Of a stretch of DNA of 64,000 nt, positions 9,653-20,795 are shown piece after piece; the stretch's first letter is position 1; the number at the start of each line of letters is the position of its first letter. Origin of the DNA: Gari tellinella (Eukaryota; Mollusca; Bivalvia; Cardiida; Psammobiidae); the NCBI GenBank assembly GCA_922989275.2, contig OV277870.1, forward strand, positions 41,846,356 to 41,910,355, given 5' to 3'. A program made the position numbers and the translations under genes. The notes under the pieces were generated by a model. That model saw only the letters and a program-made list of their open reading frames with translations, searched no databases and had not been told where the DNA came from.

Positions 9653-10012
9653 GTTTTGGTATGTGTGGTTTTAGTTGCTGTTTTGTATCGATGATGTTAT
9701 GCGGAAGGAGCATAAGTGTACCCTAAAATCGTATGCACTTGGGTTTCCTCAGCATAGCACCTACGACATTAAGCGAACTTAAGTTATATCCACTTACACG
9801 ATTATGTAAGGGTCACGTAGGAGGAAACTGTAAATGGTTTCTATGTACATTGTATTGTACCATTGTTCACGTTTAAAAATGTATACATTTTCTGTTTATG
9901 TAAACTAAAATATTGATGTCACTAAACATTATATGTAATATTGATGGCATTTTGGGCCGGAGGCCTTTAACTACAAATAAAAATTATTGTCATTGTCATT
10001 GTCATTGTCAAT
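9653..10012 (+). repeat. LINE 3' untranslated region and microsatellite tail
   Basis: After the ORF2 stop comes a non-coding stretch with GGCCGGAGGCC, then AATAAA and four to five ATTGTC units. A short tandem tail instead of poly(A) is known for CR1/L2-like and related LINEs and marks the 3' end of the insertion. Confidence 0.8.
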
Positions 10013-10139
10013 TTCATTTTCAACTGCAACTTTCAGATTAATAAACGTTTTAATTTGATCACTTTAAATGTTCATATATTATGCTGAATTCAAAGTACTA
10101 AGGGTAAATAAACAACAATAAGTCATTAACAAAAAAATA

Positions 10140-10300
10140 TTTTTTAGTTCGGTAATAAAAAATGGGTGGTAGGGAAATTGTACGGGTAAAAATGGGGGGT
10201 AGGAAAAATGTACGGGTAGCGAAACGTCCAGGGTAAAAACACCCTGGGTAGCAAACTGAGAGGCGTGAACGCAACAGGGTAGCAAAAAGTCCAGTAACTG
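10140..10300. repeat. Degenerate GGGTA-rich tandem repeat
   Basis: The motifs GGGTAGGAAAAATGTACGGG and GGGTAGCAAA recur at irregular spacing of 16-30 nt. Several open frames on the minus strand come from this repetition and have no family match. Confidence 0.5.
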
Positions 10301-10854
10301 TTTTCACCATATAGTATTTCCTTTAGACTAATACTTCGATGTTTATTCTTCAATGTAGAAATCTACTAGTAAATTGGGGCGACTGATCAACATAACACAG
10401 GTTTACACTTTGAATTGCGTTTTATCACAAGTGATACCTATCGACTTCAGGTTTTTGAAACAGCTATTTTGACTTTAGGTTTTTTAAATAACTATTTTGA
10501 CTTCAGTTAAATCTATATCTACATGTAGATTCAAAAGAAGATCCATGTCCAACCATTACCAACTCACCAATAATACCCAAGCTGAGTTTGACCTTGACCT
10601 TGACCTAATTTGAACTTAGAAAAGATTCACAATACATGTATATTGTCAAGGATGCTACCAGGGGCATAAGCGTTTATTGAACGCGCAGTCTTGGTTTTTT
10701 GTGTGACAACTCCAATAATTTAAGTTACAATGATCATCGTAAACATAGCCACTGCATAGAAAATTACATCTTTTACTTTGACCATAGCTTCCTTCTAGCT
10801 TAGAAATGTTATGAAACTTCACACACTGGTTAACCTTCTTCAAAATAATGACCA

Positions 10855-11044
10855 TTAACCCTTTACCCCATAGCTTGATTCTAGTTTTAATAACAGGTGA
10901 TAACTTAAAGCAGGTTAAAAGTAAAGTAGAATGCGCATTCTGCTTTACTTTTAGCCTGCTTTAAGCTAAATTATCTACTAGGATATAGAAAATATTTTGT
11001 ATGGTACTCATTCGGATTCCTTGAATTGGAACTTATATTTTTAA
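10855..11044. mobile_element. Family B MITE, partial
   Basis: It begins TTAACCCTTTACCCCATAG and contains the family B core palindrome at 10904-10968 (arms with AAAGCAGG, AAAAGTAAAGTAGAATGCGC). The right arm is decayed and runs into the next TTAA element. Confidence 0.6.
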
Positions 11045-11286
11045 CACATTCAACCCTAGAGCCAAATATACTCATCCATTTAAAAAAAAAAGAGTAAAGA
11101 GTACATGTGTCCTATGCAAACAGTGTAGACCGAGATCAGAGGACTCCTAAAGGAGCCCTGTGAACAATGTCTGCACTGTTTGTAATTTCACAACATATAG
11201 CAGAAAATAACCATATAAAGTCATAAATAGACTAAACCGAATAGGAAATTGGATTTGTCCATTAAAAGTTTCAGGGGTGAATGTGT
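11041..11286. mobile_element. Family A MITE
   Basis: It starts TTAACACATTCAACCCTAGA and ends GGGGTGAATGTGTTAA, with the family A palindrome at 11117-11182. It directly abuts the family B copy at a TTAA site. Confidence 0.65.
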
Positions 11287-12189
11287 TAAACTGTTAATCA
11301 TTAATGGAGGAATAAATCAAAGGCATAAACATGTGTATTTAAGGGTAATGATTTAAGGCTCTATTGACTTTCACAGTTGAGTGTTGGGCTCTGTGTGGGT
11401 CAGAGGGAAAAATTAGGGTCAGTCAGGTTACCGGAAACACAGGTATTTTTTCATTTGGCCTAAGCAGTAAGCAGAAGAATATATGTTTGTAGACAGAAAA
11501 ATTGGTTTGATTTTCAGAGACATTGTTTTGTTTTGTTTCTTTAAAGCTTACATGGCCTTATCCTGTAATCCTTTTTTTGACACTACTCCTGTAAATTAAA
11601 GTCAAACTTCAATATCTCTATCTGGTTTAAGTCAAACATATCCTAATTAAAATTTAAACGTGGCTAAGCCACATTTTAACTTTGAAATAAGGATATGTTT
11701 AACTTAAACGAGGCCAAAATAATGAAACTCATTTCTGGAATTAACTTATTAAGGAAATGTTAAATTAAGGCAAACTGAAGATAACACAATTTGACTGTAC
11801 ATGTACTTATAATTTTACCTGACTACAGAAAGAGAATGTGTTACTGAGTGAGATGGATGCCATGGGACAGATCATTGGGAACATGCAGGAACAGAATACC
11901 AGGCTGTTACAGCTGCTCAGAGAGAAAGATGATGCCAAATTCAAACTGATGTCTGATGTGAGTAAAGTTAAGCACAGTGTATACATCTTTAACACGAATA
12001 CCATGTAGCGTAATGAAACTTCTAGCCAGGTAATGACAAGGTCACTATCTGCAATGAAGCTTCATTGTATTGATATGTGGCTTGCCTATAAACTTTTGTA
12101 AGAAATGCACTTGTGTACAGTGCTGCAGCGTAGGATTATTAGCAGATAATGAAATTGTTCTGCAATTAATGTGTTTGCACTTTATATAC

Positions 12190-12447
12190 TTAACTCATTA
12201 TCCCCTGAAACTTTCAATGGACAATTCCACTTTGCAATAAAGGCTGGTCTACTTTAGACTTTTTAGGGTTGTTTTTTTTTTGTAGGAAATTGCAAAATGA
12301 CAAGCAGTGAAGTCTTTGATCAGAGGGCTCCTAGAGGATCCCTCTGATCAGGGACTTCACTGTTTGCATAGGACAAGTGTACTCTTCACAGGTACACATT
12401 TGGTAAAGGACGCATATATGCTTCGCTAGGGCTCAATGAGTCAATAT
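12190..12447. mobile_element. Family A MITE in BRE1 pseudogene intron
   Basis: The left end is TTAACTCATTATCCCCTG and the right end GGGCTCAATGAGTCAA. The centre is a strong palindrome at 12296-12366 around GAGGGCTCCTAGAGGATCCC with ACAAGCAGTGAAG arms. Confidence 0.6.
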
Positions 12448-12672
12448 ATAAACAGTCTATTACAAACAGATTGGAGCCAGACAAGATGCCAAGTGATTTG
12501 GAGCTTTCTGCATTACATTTTTCCTGTATTAACCGTAAACACTCTTATAAGCCTCTCATTTAATTGTCTTTGAGGGGTCACTTAACATATGTTTGACCAG
12601 CTAAAAGTAATTCAGTACTCCATAAATATCCCTTCTGGTGCTTTAGATTTATTCCTGTAGAGAAAACAAAAT

Positions 12673-12842
12673 ACAGTGTAACTTCTCTATATTGCAACAA
12701 TGAATGGTAATTGATTGTTTAAAAGACTAAAGGAGTATTTTGTTTTACTGCCACCTTGCTTTAAGCAGCCACCTGTCATAAGAAACCTATTAATGACCAT
12801 GATGTATTGGTCCGTTTGGTCGTAATAGAGAGGTGTTACTGT
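12673..12842. mobile_element. Family E (pogo-like) MITE, diverged
   Basis: The ends CAGTGTAACTTCTCTATATT and GGTCGTAATAGAGAGGTGTT match family E. The inner palindrome is reduced to TTTTACTGCCACCTTGCTTTAAGC. Confidence 0.55.
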
Positions 12843-13278
12843 ATATACAAGTTATACAGTCATGGATATAGAACATAAGAAATATTTCCTTATCCTAGCA
12901 TATGGTAGATGAAAGCATGCTGAAAGTAAAGTAGATCATGGTACCTGAAGGGGTATTTTGCTTTACTTTCAACCTGCTTTAAGTGGTCACCTATCTTCAG
13001 AAAAAAAATCCAAGGCTATGGAGTAATAAGTTAATGTCCAATTGGTGCCTATTTTGTGAATTTTGATTGCAGTGTATACAAGCCAATCAGATCCAGAAAT
13101 TGTTGCGTGAGGAGAAGGAGATGTTATCTGAGCAGGTAGGCACACTATATGCACAAGTGGAGGCAGATACTGGTGGTCAGGAAGCTTGAGAAGAAAGAGA
13201 GAAAAGTGCATAACAATAGACTTACAATGTACCAAGAGAAAGAACTCTTGAAAGTAAGTCTACACAGCATAGTACAAT

Positions 13279-13485
13279 AAAACCTGTCTATTACAACCAC
13301 TTAATTATGTAAGTTATTATGTGTTAGGACTGCTGACTGCTTAAAACAAGGTGGCAGTAAAACAGAAAGCTCCTATAAGAGCTTTCTATTTACTGTCACC
13401 ATGCTTTAAGCTGTTACCTGTCTTTTATACAATCAATTAGCCTTCTATTTAGTGGTCGTAATAGAGAGGCTTTTTAGTATTACAG
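13279..13485. mobile_element. Family E MITE, diverged
   Basis: It runs from AATAAAACCTGTCTATTACA to GGTCGTAATAGAGAGGC, with a core holding GCTCCTATAAGAGC flanked by GGTGGCAGTAAAACAGAAA and its complement. Confidence 0.6.
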
Positions 13486-13740
13486 ATTCTTCCATATCTC
13501 TAGATTGCTGGCGTCGAACTAACCATTATTGCTTCAGTTGAATTTCATTCTTTAAATCTAGCTTTAGTCAAACATACCGATATTTTAAAGTTAAAATGCC
13601 ACATAGCCAGTCACCAGACAGAACCACATTTTAACTTTGAAAGTAGAGGTATTTTTGACTTGTAAGCGAGCTTGAGATATTGAGGTTTGCCTGTAGTTTA
13701 ATGTTTTTATAAGGACTGTGGCATCCATTGATATGAAACA

Positions 13741-13947
13741 CAGTGCTTAGGCTCCAATTGCCTGGGAGAGTATTTCAAAAATTAAAATCTTTATGTCTGC
13801 ACCAAACCTTATGGTGTGACTACTTATTAGAATCGCCACTCCGAGACAATTATAATGAGTAGTCACACAATAGAGTTAAGTGCCAGACATGAAGGAGAAA
13901 ATGTTGAAAACATTGCTTTACTCTCTCTTATCTGGATCCAAGCCCTG
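13741..13947. mobile_element. Family G MITE, diverged
   Basis: It starts CAGTGCTTAGGCTCCAATTG and ends TATCTGGATCCAAGCCCTG. The centre is a TAGTCACACC-type palindrome: TACTTATTAGAATCGCC pairs with the ATTATAATGAGTAGTC region. Better copies lie at 62277-62469 and 62911-63103. Confidence 0.6.
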
Positions 13948-14041
13948 TTGTTTTATGTCCCAAAGATTGCCAATGAAGGTACATTTAATTCAGCACTAAG
14001 CCATTCTCTCTCTGAGATTTTTATCAGTGTTTAAGATGAGG

Positions 14042-15126
14042 AATTGCTTAACCCATTACCCAATAGCTCAATGTTTCTAGTTTTGAAAAAGGTGACTACT
14101 TAAAGCAGGTTGAAAGTAAAGAAGAATGCGCCTGAAGATGGTTTTAAGCAAATTTCTGCTAGGAAATATGAACCACTTCTTATGATGCATATTTATTACT
14201 GTATTAGGGTGGTTCAAAAAGTAATGATACTTGATCAATAACTTCCATACATTTAGTGCTAAATGTGCGATATATAATTTTAAAGGAGATTTCAATGCCT
14301 ACACCATGGTATAATGCATGATAAGATCACTCAAATCGATAGGTAACAACATGAACCTAAATGACCCCTCCTCGAGGACACTGGAACATGGCATTTTTCA
14401 GACATAATGATATAAGAACTTCCTAAAAAGTAAAATTTGTAAAACTTATTTTTGAATATATCAGTTTATGTCTGAATTTTAACATAAATTAAATTTCATT
14501 TCAATTGAAAGGTTTAATGGTCAAAAATCTCAATTTTTCAAAATAAACATTTCTCCTTTTTGCTATTGACAAAAGTAGACATGCTTTTGAAAGCTATGAA
14601 AAATTTCTAAATCAGTATATCTACATTTTGATTTTAAAGCATAAAATCCTACATCAATGGCTTCAGTTATAGCCTGGTTTAATATCAAAAATGAGTTTGT
14701 GCATAACAGTAGATTATTTCTTTTATGATATTTCAAGTAAGTGTTTAGTATTAGCTATATTTTGTATATAACATATTTAATTGTGTAGTGTTTGCATAAA
14801 ACATGTAGTATTATATTTTTGACAGAAAGTTTCATAAACTTATTTAAAATAATAAAGCTGCAATAATAGTTATAGTATCAAACATTTTTCAGAAAATTGC
14901 TGCAACAGTACACAAAAAGGTCCAGTGTCCTCGAGTAGGGGTTGTTTAGATTCATGTTGTGACTTATCGAGTTATATGATCTTGCCCTGCATTATACATC
15001 TTGTAGACAAGTTATTGCTATTTAAAATGATATATCACACATGCATTTTGCACTTATATTTGCAAACTTATTCATCAAGTATATTTAATTTTTGAACAAG
15101 GTATATATATGGGGTAATGGGTTAAA
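14042..15126. mobile_element. Family B MITE interrupted by a long-inverted-repeat element
   Basis: The left part (TTAACCCATTACCCAATAGC ... TATTTATTACTGTA) and the right end (ATGGGGTAATGGGTTAA) belong to one family B copy. They are separated by the mariner-like element at 14205-15102. The family B copy was there first. Confidence 0.65.
14205..15102. mobile_element. Mariner-like non-autonomous element with about 190-bp inverted ends
   Basis: The left end TAGGGTGGTTCAAAAAGTAA and the right end, read in reverse (TACCTTGTTCAAAAATTAAA), are related. The pairing continues inward through GATACTTGAT, then GTGCGATATATAA, then the block near 14335-14396 (ACCCCTCCTCGAGGACACTG) that pairs with 14920-14985. 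The outer TA and the GGTTCAAAAAGT end are like mariner elements. There is no transposase frame. Confidence 0.65.
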
Positions 15127-15470
15127 GCAATCTAAAAGTAAAGCAGAGATCTGTTATTTGAGCTATCTGCTTTACTTTCAACAATTATATGGCTCTTTAA
15201 CTTGACATCCAGTCCATCCAGCAAACGTTAACTTAGAGCAGACTGAAAGTTAAGCAGAATGCTCTTTTGGGATCGTCCTATTTTACTTTCAACATTCTTT
15301 AAATGGTTCATATCTAGGGATGCAGGGAGTCTACGGCTCTTTGACTGGACATCCAGTCTGTCTAGCAAATGGTAGCTTAAAGCAGATTGTAAGTAAAGCA
15401 AGGGTGCTTCTTAAGGTGCATACAGTACTACTTTACCTTCAACCTGCTTTAAGCTGTCACCTGTCATCAA
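15121..15470. repeat. Cluster of three family B core palindromes
   Basis: Three hairpins with AAAGTAAAGCAGA-type arms at about 15122-15183, 15234-15300 and 15373-15458 are separated by copies of GGCTCTTTAACTTGACATCC and GGCTCTTTGACTGGACATCC. The spacer is therefore repeated too, indicating tandem duplication of a core plus flank. Confidence 0.55.
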
Positions 15471-15479
15471 TACTAGAAA

Positions 15480-16040
15480 CATGCTAGGAATGTTCCTTGG
15501 GTCTAGCTCTTTCAAAGTTGTTCAAAGAATTTGAAACAATGCAGAACTCTGGAAGCTATAGCAACCAAAGTGAAAGAAATCGGAATTTAAAAAAAAAAAT
15601 CTTCTTGTCAAAAACCACAAGGGCCAGGACTTACATATTTAACACATCGCATCATCGATAGGTCCTCTAATGACAATATATATGACAATGTTCAAATTTT
15701 GTCCCTTGGGTCCTCTATCCAGATTTTTTTTGGGGGAGGGGGAATGTGTTCACAATTTTACATAGAGTTATATAGTGAAATCTTCAAACATCTTCTAGCC
15801 AAAGTCACAAGGGCAGGAGTTTAGATATTTGATACATAGTATCATCTACAGGTCCTCCATGAATGTTGTTCAAGATTTGCCCTTGGGTGAAAAAATATCC
15901 CAGCCCCTGTGGGGTCACCGTTTTACATAGTAAAATCATATTATACTTCACTGAAATCACTTGACCAGCCTTAATGCCTCCGTGATCAGGTGAGCTATTA
16001 AGGGCCATTCTGGCCCTCTTGTTTGCAAGTTCTGTCTTTA
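15480..16040. repeat. Family H interspersed repeat
   Basis: It carries the family H modules AAAGTTGTTCAAAGAATTTG, AAATCTTCTTGTC, GGTCCTCTA and TTCAAATTTTGTCCCTTGGG, and ends with CAGGTGAGCTATTAAGGGCC. It resembles 59386-61755. Confidence 0.6.
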
Positions 16041-16269
16041 AAATGTTATAAAATAAAATTGTTATCAATTGTATTTGCAGGAAGAAATTGCCAAACTGAA
16101 CTTAAAGCTTGAGAGAACTAAAAGATAGAAATTGCTGGAGTTGCAGATGACATCTGGATGGCCGAGATACAAGAATATAAGGTAAATGTAAATGTGTATT
16201 TATGGAGCAATTGGTTAAATAAAAGGAATTACAATAACCATTTCCAATTTTTTCTCCTCGATCTGCACC

Positions 16270-16412
16270 AAATTCCATTTCCTTAATTCTCATTAGAATT
16301 GTCTCGAAGAGACAAGTCTATCAAGTACTACTGTAGCCATACCACAGAATTTGGTGTTGACATAAACAAATCTTTTTTTTTTAAGTAGTCCCCTTATCAG
16401 GAGCCCTGAAAT
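16270..16412. mobile_element. Family G MITE fragment
   Basis: It has the family G sequence CACCAAATTCCAT, CTCATTAGAATTGTCTCGAA and the end AGTCCCCTTATCAGGAGCCC, but the left terminal part is not clear. Confidence 0.5.
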
Positions 16413-16722
16413 AATGTATCCATACCATAAACGGAACTGTCACAGTTGGTAAGTATATAACACTTTACTCCATAGCCTGTTTCTAGTTCTGAAGGCAGGA
16501 GACCACTTAAAGCAGGTCCGAAGTAATGCAGAATGCTACCATCTTTAAGACAGTGAAAATTCCTTCTATGTTCATCTTCAGGACATCCTAAGTTGGGACT
16601 ACTTTCAAGCTGTAGAAACAATTTCGAGAGGTAAAAAACATATTTATGGAGTAAATGGGTCTACAGGCATTGAATGATTTAATTTGAAATGTGGACTTAT
16701 TTTATTTATTTTGTATTCACAG

Positions 16723-17157
16723 GAACAATTGACCTGTCCCGCATGTAGAGTCAATAGAAATCCAAATGTGTCTATGTGTTCTGGTCGGAGTGTCTAAAGA
16801 CTCGATATGAAACATACCAGTGTAAATGTCCAAAATGTAATGCTGGTTTCGGTGCATTCGACTATCATAGACTTTTCCATCCCTTAGCAAAGAATGAGAG
16901 GCTGGACTTTGATCGTTATTGTGTGGACAAGGTACAGGACCAGCTGTGGCTGTACTATGGCCAGGAGATGATGGGGGCAAAATGTGTCATATTTATCAGG
17001 TGTTGAGAGAAACAAGGGTCTGATTTTTCAGGTGGTACACCCAGAAGATTGAAACCTTGCCAAAGAAATTGAAGAACTCTTTGAGAGACTGGGATAAAGT
17101 GTTGTATTATGACACTGCCAAAGGATGTGAGGGATCAGAGTGTTTGCTTTGTGAATA
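16723..17157 (+). pseudogene. Degenerate BRE1 RING exon plus unexplained coding-like tail
   Basis: After an AG acceptor at 16722 the frame gives EQLTCPACRVNR, the first RING cysteine pair. A shift then leads into KCVYVFWSECLKTRYETYQC and KCPKCNAGFGAFDYHRLF. In functional BRE1 the segment reads C-x-H-x-F-C; here His is replaced by Tyr and a Cys by Trp, so two zinc ligands are lost. BRE1 should end shortly after GAFDYHR, but the frame continues about 45 residues to 17006. One base over, it then resumes coding-like text (about 17000-17157, including WDKVLYYDTAKGCEG) with one TGA inside. I do not recognise that tail. Confidence 0.65.
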
Positions 17158-17233
17158 GAGAGATTACACACTATTATGAGGGATAAAGGAAAGATGCTTA
17201 GACTGAGGAGAGTTTGACTTTCCTCCACATCTA

Positions 17234-17971
17234 TAGGAAAACCTCTCTATTACGACCACTAAAAGAAGGCTAATTAATTGTATAAAAGACAGGTGACAGC
17301 TTAAAACAAGGTGACAGTACAACAGAAAGCTTCCCAAAGAGCTTTCTGTTTTACAGTCACCTTGTTTAAGCAGTCACCAGTAGCAAACACCTAATAATTA
17401 ACACAATGTTTTATGCCCCCGGATGGCCCAGTCTAGGGCATATTGTTTTTGGTCTGTTTGTTTGCGTGTCTGTCCACAACTTTAACCATGGCCATAACTT
17501 TTGAACTACATAAGAGAGAGACTTTATATTTGGTATGCATGCTCACTTCCAGAAGCACTTGAGCTTAGTACAACTTGTGTAATGTCCGATAAAGGTCAAT
17601 GTCCTTTAGAGGTAAAATAGGAAGAATTTACCATTGGCCATAACTTCGGAACTACATGTGATACAGACTTCATATTTGGCATGTGTACTCAACTCAAGAA
17701 GTTCTTGAACTCGGTACAAGTTTGGTCAAGTCAGCCAAAGGTCTAGGTCATTTAGAGGTCAAATAGAGTTTATTGAACATAACTCTAGTTTAAATTTAGA
17801 AAAAGCTTGTTTCTTTGTACATTTTCATCACAACAACAGCAAGTAGTACCATTATTACCATACCTGCTGTATGATTTTATTTTACATCCAAATTAATACA
17901 TTTCACCTCGGGGCACTAGTCAATGACATAGATCTTGTTTGTGGTTGTAATAGAGAAGTTTTACTGTATGT
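17234..17971. mobile_element. Family E MITE split by a 0.5-kb interspersed repeat
   Basis: The left part (AAAACCTCTCTATTACGACC and the core to 17395) and the right end (GGTTGTAATAGAGAAGTTTT, then ACTGTA) form one family E copy. The insert, about 17405-17920, begins TATGCCCCCGGATGG and ends CACCTCGGGGCACTAG, so it has short inverted ends. Inside are GGCCATAACTTTTGAACTAC-type modules that repeat twice. Confidence 0.55.
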
Positions 17972-18687
17972 ACCTAAAAATGCATTTACCTATTCCTACA
18001 TACAACGGCCTTAGGATGCCTGTCACATGTTCTTATAGAAAATACTCGCATGAAAATTCATTAACATATTCAATACAGATGTCATTGTAATGTTATATGA
18101 TAGTACAACATTATGCTCCAGTACTGGAGTGTTTATTTTTGTTAAAACTGGAAAAAAGAACATCTTTCTCACTGTATTTAATTTGAGTTAGCATTAGTCT
18201 GCCACTGCCATAATTGCAGCTATAAAATGATCTGATACCATATTCCATCGGTGATTTGGATCTACATTGTTATGCCTGAAGGACACACCTTCTGTCAATA
18301 CAATTTCCAAAATTTAGGAGAGTCTTCGACATGGATCCTGATCAAATATTGGGTTCATGCTTGTGAGAGCAGTATTTGCAGTAAAACTGCTCTATTACCA
18401 CCACAGAATTATGTGCATTGTTATGTGTTTGATGCAGATGGTTGCTTAAAGCAAGGCTAAAGTAAAACTGAAAGCTCCTTTAGAAGCAGAGCTGTTGATA
18501 AGCTTTTGAGTATTACTTGGCTTTCTTCCTGTAAACAGACAGTATGCATTACGTCATGGGTCACTAAGGTCAGTGCACGTTATTGCTTCTTATTGTTAGA
18601 CTGGTATAAAATCTTTCTTTTATCACTGCTGTTGCAGCTTATCGCACTGCATATAAGAACATTGGCAGTCTGTTTTTCTCCTTTTTA

Positions 18688-19350
18688 GCTCACCTGAGCC
18701 AAAGCTCAGGATGAGCTATTGTGACCGCAATTTGTCCGGCATCTTGCATCCGTCGTCCGTCCACATTTTCAAACAACATCTCCTAAGAAACCAGTGACCC
18801 GATTTCAACCAAACTTGGTCAGAAGCATCAGTGACAAGGGGGAACGAAATCTTGTTCAAAGATTTTGGCTAGAGTTATTCCCCTTGCTGTGGGACCAGAT
18901 TTTCTAACATGACCGTATAGACAACTTTTAATGCATAAGAAAATCTTAAAAAATCTTCTTCTCAGAAACCCCTAGGCCCAGAACTTTGATATTTGGTATG
19001 TATCATAACCTAATGAGCTTCTACCAAGATTGTTCAAATTTTGACCCTAGGGCCAAAAAAATTGCCCCGCCCTGGGGCTTATCAGTTTTTCTTAGGAAAA
19101 CTTTTAAAAATCTTCTCTGAAACTGTATGGCCTAGACGATTAATATTTGACATGTAGCTTTGCCTTATGGTCCTCTACCAAGATTGTTCAAATTATAACC
19201 CCTTGATCAAACTTGGCCCTGCCCCGGGGCTTATCTATATAGGAAAACCTTTAAAAATCTTTTTATAGCTATATATAGCACAATAACATCTTGCCCAGTC
19301 AGCTTAGGTACAATGTTCTCAGGTGAGCGACTTGTGGGCCATGGCCCTCT
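18688..19350. repeat. Family H interspersed repeat, + orientation
   Basis: It begins TAGCTCACCTGAGCCAAAGC, with the self-complementary end GAGCCAAAGCTC. Modules are repeated two to three times internally: AAAATCTTCTTCTCAGAAAC, TCTACCAAGATTGTTCAAAT and GCCCCGCCCTGGGGCTTATC. It ends CAGGTGAGCGACTTG ... GGGCCATGGCCCTCTTG. An inverted relative is at 61320-61755. It has no coding potential and is a family of unknown class that is abundant in this window. Confidence 0.65.
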
Positions 19351-19354
19351 TGTT

Positions 19355-20040
19355 TTGTGTCACCTGCTGTAGGCAGAGGTGACATTTAGCATTTAGGGAT
19401 CACTTTTCTGGAGTCTGTCTGTTCATCCATCTGTCTGTCTGTCAAGCTTTTTGCCTCATAACTCCTGTTCAACTGAAGCTTTTAAGATATAACTTCATTT
19501 ATGGAAAGAGCTTTACAAGTGCAAGTGGAAGTGTATTGCACATGGGTCATAACACTTGTATCAATAATGTGAGAGTTATTCCCCTTTTCAACATTTTCTT
19601 TTCATGGAGATTTCTTCTGTTTTAATGAAGATTTTTAAATGAAATTTCTTTTATGGAAAGAGAATGTTATACTGATGCTTGCTGGCAGGTGACACACATG
19701 TTCCCATCTATTTTGGCTCTTCTTGGAATAATTGTAAACCACTCTTTCATAACAAATTCTGTTTCCGCTTTCGGTTTTCATGATGTAGTGAGGTCCGCGA
19801 AAATAAATACATTTCTTAGCTACACCTCTTCCTTGGTGAAAAATAGTGAGAAAATTTGTAGTTCTCTTGTTGACAATCTTTTGAAAGACATTCTGTTGCG
19901 TAGCGAAACTGATTGAACAGTAAAGCAAATTTTAGACAAAGTTTTAGACCGATTTTTCCCTCCCAATAATACTCAAAAGAAACACGAACCTTATTGAATT
20001 AAAAAAAAAACCTAGAAGATCCAGTTCTGTGTCTAGGTGC
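19355..20040. other. Intergenic; short TCTGTCTG repeat, no gene seen
   Basis: Near 19361-19620 is another interspersed repeat with GTCTGTCTG and CATAACTCC modules. Overlapping open frames on both strands at 19635-19928 show no recognisable motif and no splice context, so I do not call a gene. Confidence 0.35.
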
Positions 20041-20566
20041 CAAGCAGTAGTTTAATCGTCATAGATTAAGCTGGGGATTGCTTCAAGAAGATTGAAAGTT
20101 AAGCAGAATGCTACCAAAGAGAATTCTGCTTTTCTTTCAAACTGTCATAAACACTTAAACAATCTATAATGGAAAGAGTTCAGAAAATCATCATGAGTTG
20201 CTTTTTAAGCAATTAACTAAATATCAGTGGGGTAAAGAAATATTTTCACTCAATAAAAAAACCCGAAAAAAGCAATTACCTTAAAACTACTGGGGTAAAT
20301 GCCCTATTTAAGAAAAAGGATTATTTACAGTTCTGTTTAGGAGTTTTCTGTTTTGCTTTCACCATGCTTTAAACTGTCACCTGTCTTTCAACTGGTTAAA
20401 ATGTCATATTAGAGGGATTTTACAGTATGTAATCCAGAAGAACAGACCTTCTAAATTGAATATTTGCAAATGGACATTTCATGAAACAGTAATATTAGCA
20501 AGCAGTTTGGATCCAGATCAGCCTGATCAGGATCCCAAATGTTGGATTCTTGTGTCAAGGGTTATT

Positions 20567-20795
20567 AACCCATTTACTCATAGCCTATATCTAGCTTTGG
20601 AAATACCATGTAGGTGAATATTGGTCTAAAAGTAATGCAGAATGTGTCTAAAGGCGCATTCTGCTTTACTGTCAGCTACAATTTGCTAGTATCTGGAAAC
20701 TATTTCTTACTTTACATGTTCATGACTGTATAAAGTTGAACTATTTTGTTGGAGGAATACATTTCAAGCCTACTTATGGGATAATGGGTGAAGCT
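20567..20795. mobile_element. Family B MITE
   Basis: It starts TTAACCCATTTACTCATAGC and ends TTATGGGATAATGGGTGAAG, with the core palindrome GTAATGCAGAATGTG ... GCGCATTCTGCTTTAC at about 20628-20670. Confidence 0.6.

Larger units (their letters stand above)
4839..10012 (+). mobile_element. Non-LTR retrotransposon (LINE), APE type, nearly intact
   Basis: The element has a repeated 5' untranslated region (4839-5010), ORF1 (4976-6127), ORF2 (from 6128 or 6182 to 9652), a 3' untranslated region and a (ATTGTC)n tail at about 9984-10010. Both frames are open over their full length, which indicates a recent insertion. An apurinic-type endonuclease plus reverse transcriptase and a C-terminal CCHC zinc knuckle place it in the APE-bearing LINE lineages. 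I cannot assign the clade (CR1, L2 or another Jockey-group lineage) without a tree. The exact 5' end and the target duplication were not resolved. Confidence 0.9.
11829..17006 (+). pseudogene. BRE1-like (RNF20/RNF40) E3 ubiquitin ligase pseudogene, 3' part
   Basis: Four exon-like blocks match the C-terminal half of BRE1, the nuclear RING ligase that ubiquitinates histone H2B. Block 1 (11829-11957; GTGAGT donor) encodes [19 protein letters not shown]. Block 2 (13073-13253; GTAAGT donor) encodes ANQIQKLLREEKEML, then meets a one-base shift and a TGA at 13187. Block 3 (16081-16181) encodes EEIAKLNLKLERTKR, then a TAG at 16126 and a frame change into DDIWMAEIQEYK. Block 4 (16723-17006) holds the RING with another shift. 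Splice sites are kept, so this is a duplicated copy rather than a processed one. The coding part between blocks 2 and 3 and everything upstream of block 1 are missing. The functional BRE1 gene is presumably elsewhere. Introns hold MITEs of families A, B, E and G. Three independent disruptions make sequencing error an unlikely sole explanation. Confidence 0.8.

Noticed and set aside
19635..19928. Opposed open frames of 97 and 87 codons
   Set aside because: No recognisable domain, both strands open over the same bases, and no splice or promoter context.
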